From Berberis thunbergii (lineage: Eukaryota; Streptophyta; Magnoliopsida; Ranunculales; Berberidaceae): DNA of 64,000 nucleotides. The stretch spans positions 310,001 through 374,000 of the forward strand of contig QNQO01006987.1 in assembly GCA_003290165.1 (NCBI GenBank). The letters run 5' to 3'. The notes beneath the pieces are model-generated. The model ran no database searches. It saw only the letters and a program-made list of their open reading frames with translations, and was not told where the DNA came from. The position numbers and the translations under genes were made by a program. Below, piece by piece: positions 55,650 to 64,000 of the stretch (positions are counted from its first letter, which is position 1; each line of letters begins with the position of its first letter).

Positions 55650-56880
55650 ATGGCAAGTGAAGCACCAAGTTGGGTGGATAAATGGGGAAGAATGGAAGAT
55701 GATGAAGGCAACGCCTATTGGCACCACAGGTTACACTCACCCACACCACCTTTTTTTTAAAAATTTTACCTTCTCCCCCAAACCCACCCATGAAAATCAC
55801 TATTCATCGTCTTCTTCTCTCATCCTCTCTTTTCAAGAACAAGAACAGTAGAAACAAAATGGAAGTGGGTAGCGAGGAAGGGGGCAATCGATTGTGAGGG
55901 AAACTGAGAGATGATCGTTGACGACGAAAGATATAGGAAATGGAGTGAAAATCATTGTCGCCCATTCTCCATCTCTTTATTCTCTTTCTCCTATCCATCT
56001 TCTTCTTCTCCTCCTCCCCTCTCCCAGATCTCCCACTATCTTCTCTTATCCCAATCTCTCTCAGTTCCCTTCTCTTTTCCTCCCACTCTCTCTTCTTTTC
56101 GCACAAACTGTCGCCCCTCTCCCTTTCATTTTTCTCCTTCCTCGTCGAACTCTGTTTTTTTTCCCTTGTCGCAATCCGTGCGAGGATGGGTTCCCCACTT
56201 GCACGAACCGTTGCGAGTGCAAAAAAATTTGATTCTCGCTGAGGTACCTATGAGTGGAGGACTGGAAGTCGCAAAATCTCGAGTGGGGAACCCATCCTCA
56301 CACGGACTCCCGCGAATGTGAAAATAAATACTTTTATGGGGAAGGAAAAGAAGAATAAGGAGAGGGGTGACGACAAAATTGAGTGCTTCTTCGACTTTGA
56401 GGTGCCCCCAGATGGGGAGGGACGAGATGCAGATGCAGATACAAAAAGAATATCATAAAATAAGAAAATAAGAAAATAAGAAAATCAAAAAAGAAGAAGG
56501 ATGGTGGTGAGAAGAGAGGAAGTTGGGAGGGGAGAGAGATATCTCCATCATTTTGAAATTTGGGAGGGGAAAAAGATTTAGATTTTTCTTTTTATAGGTG
56601 GTGTGGAACAAAACAGTGGTTTGCGATAGAAAGTGCATGATATGGAAAAGTAAAAGTTAAATGGGTGATGTGGGTAAGTGTAAGTTGTAGTGCCAAATAC
56701 GCCCTGCCCAACAAGAAGAGCAACAGTGGAAAGAAAATGGTAGAAGTAAAGGCAACAACATCAGTAGAGTTGGACAAGGCAAAGATAACAACAACAGTGG
56801 GAGCACAAAAGGTGAAGAGTGGGACATGAGTTGGGAATAAGTGGGTCAAGTCTCAGTACCAGAAAAGAACCTCCAAGTGA
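55650..56880 (+). pseudogene. Small conserved plant protein gene, split by a transposon
   Basis: The left part (55,650-55,712) encodes 'MASEAPSWVDKWGRMEDDEG'. The right part (56,710-56,880) encodes 'NKKSNSGKKM...', 'TVGAQKVKSGT', then after a stop 'KWVKSQYQKRTSK'. From memory, plants have a short family with 'MASEAPSWADQWG' at the start, a Lys/Ser-rich middle and a '(K/R)VK.G...G.KW.K.Q.QKR' end. I know no function for it. About 1 kb of inverted-repeat transposon (55,711-56,704) sits between the parts. TGA at 56,827-56,829 adds a nonsense mutation near the C terminus. It is most likely a dead copy. Confidence 0.6.
55711..56704. mobile_element. Long-TIR DNA transposon, non-autonomous (Mutator-like or foldback)
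   Basis: The left end (55,711-55,750, with 'tattggcaccacaggttaca' then 'ctcacccacaccacc') is inverted at right (56,664-56,704, with 'ggtgatgtgggtaagtgtaa' then 'gttgtagtgccaaatacg'). The similarity continues inward loosely: CT-rich at left (55,790-56,160), GA-rich at right (56,330-56,580). A perfect 18-base inverted pair sits in the centre (56,182-56,199 with 56,282-56,299). No transposase is seen and I could not settle a target duplication. The open frames at 55,911-56,321 are CT-rich artefacts. Confidence 0.65.
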
Positions 56881-57479
56881 TTCTCTTTATGTCTTTGTTA
56901 CTTTATTTTCTGTTTGATTAGGTTGAGAGAGGGGAGGTGTGAGAATGAATTGATTAATAAGGTTTGCATGTTGTTTTGTATACCAAACAGCTTTGCCAGT
57001 TTCGGATTTTATCTTATTGATATTTCGTACTTTGTTGTCTTGTATTCACATTTCTTTGTTTTTTTGGGGGGCTACTATTATATTTATTGTGTTGTGAATT
57101 ATTTGTTTGCCTTGAAATTCATTTAAAGTATATATTTTTCTATAAGTACTTTTGAGATTTGAATGTAGAAGTAGTCTATGAAGATTTTGAATGTGTACTA
57201 CCTATTTTTTTGTTTTTTTTTCATTTGGAAAATGTTTTAAATTAGCTATAGTTTTTACATGATACAAAGAGAAATTGAGCACTAGCTTCATTTGAAATCA
57301 GTAATAGTTAGTGCATGTCACCATATAAATTCAATGTAAGCTGTAAAATGAAACCAATTGTCTTTAGTATTAGCTGCATCACGGCTCAATTATTAGGATC
57401 GCCTCATTTGGTATGGGGACAAAAGTGTTACAACTAGTTTTAGCAACTTGTAAGACCGATAACAAAAAAAAATTATGGT
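56881..57479. other. Sequence after the small gene copy
   Basis: T-rich and possibly the 3' untranslated region of the small gene. I see no gene or repeat in it. Confidence 0.35.
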
Positions 57480-57690
57480 GTAGTGTATTGGGCTATGAGC
57501 TGATTGGCGCGAATGAATTTCGAGCACGTTGCAGCTTAAAGATTTCCGTTTGGGCTTTATTGTCCTGGGCCAAGCTCCCACGTCCATGCTGTGTGGGCTA
57601 GCGTGACTTGGGCTTGGCACCTGACTTACGGACTGAACAATGGTTTAAGTATAAGTCTGCTTGGGACTATGTTGAGGTTTTTCTCATGAT
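57480..57690 (-). mobile_element. Isolated LTR fragment, gypsy family
   Basis: 'gggctagcgtgacttgggct', 'acctgacttacggactgaac' and 'tgcttgggactatgttgagg' match the window's first 100 bases and 6,650-6,760. Confidence 0.65.
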
Positions 57691-57696
57691 AAAGTT

Positions 57697-58176
57697 GAAA
57701 ATTTAGGCGAAACTTATAGGAACTACTTGGCTTGTTGTGTTCTATAATATGAGTCTTAATTTGGGGGTGTTAAAAAACTGACCTATGTGATTCAAAATTG
57801 AGGAATTATTATAATAAACTTCATAATCGATCGATTGCAATAAGTTCATATATAATTGAAAAAGCGTAGCGATGAACATTGAAGAATGTATTAAAAATAA
57901 GTGAGATAAGCAATTTAAGAAGAATAGATTGAAATAGGTAGAGAATTTAGAGTTAAAAATTAGCACTTACATTTGATGAGGTAGATGCTTTATCGATGAT
58001 TGGGGAGATGCCACAGGAGGATCCAAGTGAAGTAGTTGAAGCTCTGAATCTGATTGTGATGGATTTACTGAGTTGAAATTGAAGACGAGAATGAAAATGA
58101 GACTGACAAGGAAAGGGTCGATAGAAAAAGTCTATGAGAAAGCCAAGTAGTTCCTATAAGTTTTGCTTGATTTTTC
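57697..58176. mobile_element. MITE-like element with 37-bp inverted ends
   Basis: 'aacttataggaactacttgg' at left (57,711-57,730) is exactly inverted at right (58,143-58,162). The inverted match extends to about 37 bases, starting GAAAA on each side. Length is about 480 bases. It has no coding capacity, and a target duplication is not clear. Confidence 0.7.
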
Positions 58177-60639
58177 ATTAGATCATTTACCTTGTCTAAT
58201 GTTGTAAGTATATAAGTAACTAACTCAAAACCATGAGTAAAGTAAGGCTTTTGATTTTTGCTGGGACGGGAGTAAATTCAAAAAATGAAAGTAACGACTA
58301 ATATATTTCGATTTTATCAAATTTGTTCATTGATTTTAATGGAATCTCGATATTTCTCTACGACCAATTTTAGTGGGATGACATGGCCAAAAGATTCAGA
58401 GCAAACAATGGTTGTACTTAGTTGCTTACCTACTTCGAAATAACAATACTTGTCAAAAGATTCATGTCTAACAACAAAGTGGTTATAATAGACACCAATT
58501 TGAGTGAAAGCAATTATGCCCACACCTTACTGTATTTTGATAAATTGAATTTACCACAGGTAGGAAGTAATTCCACCTAGGAAATCCAAAACCACATTGA
58601 GAGTATACAATACAATATTCAACACCTCGATCAATAATAACACATGGGTACACCTACCCACATTAGCCACATAAATTTAACTCGGCACCACCTAGCTTAC
58701 CATCTATATCTTTATTTTATATATGTTTCATTTGCCAAATCATCAAGAAAACTCATTATTTCAGATGTGAATTGGTATCTGGCACATACTTTGATGTTTG
58801 GTATGCTTATCAGTCCATCTATTTTTGTCTAGTATATATACCCAATTTTCAACAAGTTTTGGGTTATAAGAAAATCAGTGAAGAATATAAACAACTTAAT
58901 GATATTGGGAGCTCCAACTGAGAAAATATTTGAGGTTAGGTCTTGTGAAGAAACCTATGAGTTTGTTGTTATTAATGAAAATACTCTAATAGTTTGATGA
59001 CAAACAAATCAATCTGAAACCATAAATAAGGGCCTCAGTTGCAAGGTACTCGAGCATTGCAAAAAAGTATAGGGGCACCAACGATGACGTGTTTGTCGTA
59101 GTTTCTAACCTTGAGAAACCTGGCGATTCTGCCTACGGGTGCTGGAATTCGGCCCTAGAAGATAATTTTTGAGACGATCAATGTCAAAAGAAAATGGAAA
59201 AGAAGCTGACGAGGTATTGATTGCTATATTAGCATTGAACCTCTTTCTTCTTGGTTATTCATGATTAAAACTAGTCTATAATTTACTTAATATTAGCACC
59301 ACCATCAATGGTACTACCAAACATCACATGAGTCGAAGCGGAGACCTTTTTGCTATTCTAACCAATGTTCCAACATGTGTGATACTATGATGTGTGTGAT
59401 GAGGGGTCTGAGATTTAAACAAAGTTTAACTTCCAAGCATGAAACATCCACTAGATGTAATTATATCATAGAAATGGTCACTTAAAATTCAGAAAAATAT
59501 AAGCTCTTGTTTGAATTATTTACCTCTAAACTCTTTTGAATAAAGAGTTTGAAAAAAGAGGACGAAGAAAAATCACCGAGCCAAGCTCGTGCTCAAATGC
59601 CCTTAGATCGAAGTGAAATATAATAATCATGTATCGTTCAATTGGTCGAAGTTTCGTACTGATAACGTATTATAATATCCTTGTAATAATATAAAGTTTT
59701 CAAGTCTTACTGTTACATGTACATGAGATCTCTCTCTATTTTCTTATTCCTCTTCATAATGTAAATTACAACGTATTTATAAGCAAGAGCAAAATTTACT
59801 AAGGCAAGACACCTAGCATTATACCAGCCGAGCTCATGCCACCTTATAGCGTGAGGTGGCTATAAATGGACATCCACCATGTCCTACCAAGTTATACTAT
59901 ATACTACAATTAAAAAGAAATAAATCCTAGAATTTTTACTTTATCGAATTCCAAAAGTCTCTATTTGTTACAAATTAACCTATATTTATAGGTTTTGTTA
60001 TTCATACATCATTACAGTGTCTATTAAACCTAACATTATGGGTTTTATGTTGTGAATAGGCCAAGGATTGTGATTTTGGTCACTTGATTTTAAGAAAATT
60101 TTAGAAAAAAAAATTGATATGAAAAGAAAAAACGTAAAAATTTCGAGGATACATAAAACATATATAATAAATTGCAACAGTGTAGTTATTCCTGGGATGG
60201 GGCTTGCCCCACTACTGTTAGGGTCCACTGCTATAACAGTTTTGTAACCTGCATCTCCTATACACCATTCAAGGGCGGTTTTCACCCTGTTCGTCTCACT
60301 TCTCCACCTATCACGCGACATTTCCTATACACCATCCAAGGATGGTCCTCACTTTACCTATCAAGTAATTGTTCGCATATGTGCTTTTTTCCATGTAACT
60401 TCCTTCTTATTTACTCTCATTTCCTTACTAGTTTCAAATTTTATGCCTTAATTCGCATCAACTTTCATATATTATGGTACTAAAGTTTGCCCCTACTCCT
60501 TGCCTAGTTGCTTATTGTAAGTTGGACATGAACTATTTGTGTTGATGCGAGTAAGGTGGACAAGGACTATTTCTTGCCCTATGGCTAAAGACATTCAGGA
60601 CATTTGTCTAAGGACTCACAGCCCAAACAATCTAATTTA
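58177..60639. other. Long stretch without recognised genes
   Basis: AT-rich. The sequence 'ctatacaccattcaaggg' recurs in diverged form ('ctatacaccatccaagga') about 66 bases later near 60,260 and 60,330. '...gtactgataacgtattataa' near 59,656 resembles a phrase often seen near plant retroelement ends, but I could not find element boundaries. Confidence 0.4.
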
Positions 60640-61862
60640 GCTTCCTGACAAGAAAGGCGGCTTTTTGGTTTAAAACGCCACTAGAGCCTTCACTCTAGAT
60701 TAAATGGAATGTTCTTCCTCTCACTCTGGTTCCACTCTTTTGTAACCTAAGCAACTTCGTTCTTTTTTGCAAATCAAAGTCCCCCCTAGTGCCATTCTCA
60801 TCCTCTGGAAAGTCAGTCAGAATATTTTACCTACTATATCTAACTCGATGCGTCTTCACACACCTATTGATGATTGTTGCATCTTTTGTCCCAATCATAC
60901 GGAGGATGTCCTACATCTTTTTTTCCTATGCCCTATCATTCTAGATTTTGGTTGCGGTCGTTTCTCCCCATTAACTGGCACAATATCAATCTTAGCCCTC
61001 TATCGATCGCCAAATTCTTTAAGTTCATCTGGACCACTGCTAAGGTTTGTTCTAAGGGGACAGTCAAAATTCTCTCACAATTTATGGCAATTTTAAACTC
61101 CATTTGGCATCATCGCAACAACTCCATCTTCAAGAATACCAAAGTCAGCTCACAGTCTTTCAATTCTTCCATTAACAAAACCTGGTCTTCCTGGCACAAT
61201 GAATGATTTACCAATCGCTCTATGCAGTCACCCTAAGCTTTCAACTTTGTTACTCATGTCCTTACCGCAGCCATGATTGACACCCGCCCCTCCATGCAGG
61301 ACCCTGCTGCCCACCACGACTTTGTCATAGGCCCCCTTCCCGAATTAGAGTCTAGAAGAGTCAATGTAATCATGTCCCAACTCCAACGTGCTAGAGCTCG
61401 CCAAGTTAATAGTCAACCCAATATGCGGATTCCTTTTCCGTGTGCCTTAGATCTGAATACAATTGTGGTTAGTTTTGATGCATGTTTTCTTGATCAAACT
61501 AAATGGGGAGCCTATGGAGTTATTGTTGTGGATCTTCGTGGAAGAGTAATAGCTACAATTGCGAGCTCGATCATTGGTAAAGTTTTGGATAGCACAATGA
61601 TAGAATGCTATGGGGGGTGAGGCAACCTTCTCATTCAAGCTCAGAGGTGGAAGACTGGTTTTCTTTTAGGAAATTCGGCAAATATAATTCAGGCTCTTTT
61701 TAATAAGGGCACCGGCCCTACTTTTGCTTTGAATTGGGTTTGACATTTCCTCATTTGTAATATTAGACGTCTTCTCATTTTGCTTCCTTACTGGAAATGT
61801 AACTATATTAGTAGAGACCTCAACTCTTATGCTCATGACTTGCCAGCTATGGTTGGGCGTAT
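60640..61862 (+). pseudogene. L1-type LINE 3' end: zf-RVT and RNase H-like domains
   Basis: Plus-strand frames encode 'LQIKVPPSAILILWKVSQNI', then 'LPTISNSMRLHTPIDDCCIF', then 'CPNHTEDVLHLFFLCPI'. This is the zf-RVT domain that follows reverse transcriptase in plant LINEs (KVP..i..FlWr......T...l..R...D..C..C....Ed..HLF..C). Further on, 'NTIVVSFDACFLDQTKWGAY', then 'GVIVVDLRGRVIATI' and 'TMIECYGG', is the RNase H-like domain with its first Asp and a Glu. Frameshifts and stops are frequent and no reverse transcriptase is present, so this is a 5'-truncated dead copy. Confidence 0.82.
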
Positions 61863-62103
61863 GTTATGTACTCAAACCTAGTTCTATTAATATTATTATG
61901 TGTAATGTTTTAACAAAGAAAAAGATATAGAAGAGAGTAAAATGTGGTAGTTCAATCCGAGGTCTTGCTATGCACCCAATGTTCGTGCAAATTTTTTTTA
62001 TTTTTGGATGTGCTAAAATGGTTGATAAATATTGGAAGTTTTGCAATATTTTTATGACTATTTCATCCCCCATTGATGAGGTTTTTGTGATGAGTATGTA
62101 GGC

Positions 62104-62108
<5 letters not shown>

Positions 62109-62134
<26 letters not shown>

Positions 62135-62146
62135 TAAATTTTTTCA
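62109..62146. repeat. (att)n microsatellite
   Basis: About 12 units of att/tta. Confidence 0.95.
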
Positions 62147-62807
62147 TTTTTATAACATTGGCATTAGATGTGGGAGCAGGTTCTCACTCATTGCAGCATA
62201 CGGGCAATGAGCATTAAACCTCTAGAGATTAGATTCTCACACTGATGGCACCAGACAAGCTATGTTCAGCCGTACAAGGCCAGAATCTTGGATTATCAAG
62301 ATGAAAAGGTTTCAAACAGGTTCTTTGCTGATCTAAGCATAAATGAGATTCATTTTCAACAGAATATGATTTCAGTATTCAAAACAAGAGTCGAGGGGAG
62401 CAGTTTATACTTAATACTACCAGGTGAGACGCAAAGGTTTAATAAAAATTCTACAGTGCCTAGTATGTTGTGCTGGGTTTATGCAGTTGTTTTTGCTAAT
62501 GTGGCATTTAAAATTTGTTTGGAGAGAAACCTCCTAAACATGCCTCCAAGAAGGGATGGGATGATGGGTTTGGCCATGAGGTGGGATGGGATGAAGAGAT
62601 GATGGATGGAATTTAAAATTTGTTTTAATGAATGGGATGATGAGTTTGGCCATCAATGAAAAGTAGTTTTGATGGATGAGGTGATGAGTTTGGTAAAATA
62701 GATATTAAGTGCCACATCAACAAAATAGGTGCATGGTAGGCATTGTGGAAGGACTCCAGGTTTAATCGCAGAAGCAGAGGTGATGTTAATTGTGTTAGGT
62801 CTTCAGT
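62147..62807. other. Unassigned stretch with a small minisatellite
   Basis: A plus frame at 62,288-62,430 reads 'KVSNRFFADLSINEIHF' and could be an exon, but I do not recognise it. At 62,555-62,700 a unit around 'gggatgatgagtttggccat' is repeated about three times. Confidence 0.4.
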
Positions 62808-64000
62808 AAACTCATCATCATCATCAAAGCCCATTCCCGAGATTTTCGGGGTCGGCTACATGGATTTTTGTCCTCCAAGCAATGATCTTCCCATAGTTCC
62901 TCACCTAATCCAAGCTCAATGATATCTTCATTCACCGTCTTCATCCAAGTTTTCAACGGTCGTCCCCTCCGTCTACACCCTTCATTAACTTGCCAATCTA
63001 AACATTTTCTAATTGGCGCCGTGCTTGGTCGCCTCCGCACATGACCAAACCAAGTTAAACGTCTTTCTCTAATTTTTTCCTCTATGGACGCTACACCTAA
63101 GTATTTCCTAATTCTTTCATTTGTAATTTTATCCTTATGAGTTTTACCACACATCCACCTTAACATACGCATTTCTGCTACTGTCATCCTATGCGTATGT
63201 TGTCCCGTAGTGGCCCAATATTCTGAACCGTATAGCATGGCTGGTCGAACAATTGTCTTATAGCATTTCCCTTTTAGCCTTGCAGGCATCCTTCTATCGC
63301 ATAATACTCCTGACGCCATTCGCCATTTCAACCAACCAGTTTTAATCATGTGGTCTACATCTGCTCCAATAGCCCCATTCTTTTGAATTATAGACCCTAG
63401 ATATCGAAAAGCCTCACACTCCGGGACCTCGACACCTTCGATCTCAATTGCATTATTTCTCCCTCTTGGTTCACACCCAAAGTTGCACACTAGATACTCC
63501 GTCTTCGAACGGCTAATTCTAAAACATTTACTCTCTAAAGCCTCCTGCCACTTAACTAATTTCTGACCTAAACCTGCACTAGTCTCATCCATTAAGACAA
63601 TATCATCTGCAAATAACATGCACCAAGGTACATCTTCTTGCAGATGTCTCGTCAACTCATCCATGACCAAAGCAAAGAGATATGGACTTAACGCCGACCC
63701 TTGATGTAGTCCTACTGTCACTGAAAATTCACTAGACATCCCACCTACTGAGCGAACACTTGTTACAACTCATTCATACATATCCTTAATGATATCAACA
63801 TAACATTGAGACACTTTCTTCCTTTCAAGCACCCACCAAATTAACTCCCTGGGGACCCTATCATATGCTTTCTCCAGATCAATAAAAACCATATGAAAAC
63901 TCTTACGTGTCTCTCAATATTTTTCTACAGTTTGCCTAAGCAGGAAGATGGCCTCCGTAGTAGACCTACCTGGCATAAATCCAAATTGATTCTCCGAAAT
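62808..64000 (-). pseudogene. RTE-clade LINE, reverse transcriptase C-terminal half
   Basis: The minus strand encodes a 314-codon open frame (63,739-62,795) with 'GLHQGSALSPYLFALVMDEL', then 'WCMLFADDIVLMDE' (the Y/F-A-D-D catalytic box), 'SKTEYLVCNF', 'FRYLGSIIQKNG', 'RPAMLYGSEYWA', 'RMLRWMCGKTHKDKI' and 'RRLTWFGHVRRRP'. Upstream, 'HMVFIDLEKAYDRVPRE' is RT motif A. Stops at 63,770-63,772 and near 63,918 break the N-terminal side. The coding end runs into an (atg)n tail (62,811-62,825), as is usual for plant RTE elements. The element continues past the right edge of the window. It is probably inactive. Confidence 0.9.

Noticed and set aside
55911..56321. Ser/Pro/Phe-rich frames in three plus frames
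   Set aside because: They are translation of a CT-rich transposon arm. Openness in all frames reflects lack of A-containing stop codons.
59640..59900. Possible copia LTR
   Set aside because: One suggestive phrase, but no paired repeat, primer site or coding domain found nearby.

Overview
The window is plant nuclear DNA, very probably from a flowering plant. It has spliced plant gene exons, plant Ty3/gypsy, CACTA, L1-type and RTE elements, and no bacterial-style gene arrangement. I see no gene that is clearly complete and functional. Almost everything is transposable element, and what looks like host coding sequence is mostly captured exon fragments inside DNA transposons. Family names come from recognising conserved motifs by eye, not from a database search.

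Layout. From 1 to about 53,850 the base layer is a mosaic of decayed Tat/Grande-type Ty3/gypsy retrotransposons lying on the minus strand. Each has gag-pro (some pol) on the minus strand, tandem-repeat spacers, and an accessory coiled-coil ORF on the plus strand, antisense to gag-pol. One of these copies (about 8,006-49,540) was interrupted twice. First interruption: an LTR retrotransposon without coding capacity (11,684-38,295, 5-bp duplication GGCTC). Its 3' LTR holds a 22.4-kb CACTA transposon, here called A (15,863-38,267, duplication AAT). A in turn holds a 10-kb CACTA transposon, B (25,738-35,727, duplication AAC). Second interruption: a plus-strand Tat-type element, C (39,127-46,009, duplication CTTGT), which kept RNase H/integrase and its antisense ORF but lost gag-pro-RT.

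The most notable content is the cargo of A and B. A carries exon fragments from at least nine host genes (KANADI, GH31 glucosidase, NDP kinase, ABCC, biotin carboxylase, ABCE, ABCG/PDR, U-box ligase, subtilase), all on the plus strand. B carries fragments from at least seven (COX6a, deoxyhypusine hydroxylase, HAC acetyltransferase, exportin-1, TOPLESS, an RBM28-like RRM protein, a KIN-10-type kinesin), all on the minus strand. Introns are retained, so capture was from genomic DNA. In both elements the cargo reads from the end with the short subterminal palindrome array toward the end with the long array. No transposase was recognised in either, so both are non-autonomous Pack-CACTA elements.

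From 53,860 to 56,880 lies a copy of a small conserved plant gene, cut by a roughly 1-kb inverted-repeat transposon and carrying a premature stop. The remainder holds an LTR fragment (57,480-57,690), a 480-bp MITE-like element, a decayed L1-type LINE end (plus strand, 60,640-61,860) and an RTE-clade LINE (minus strand, 62,808 to beyond the window).
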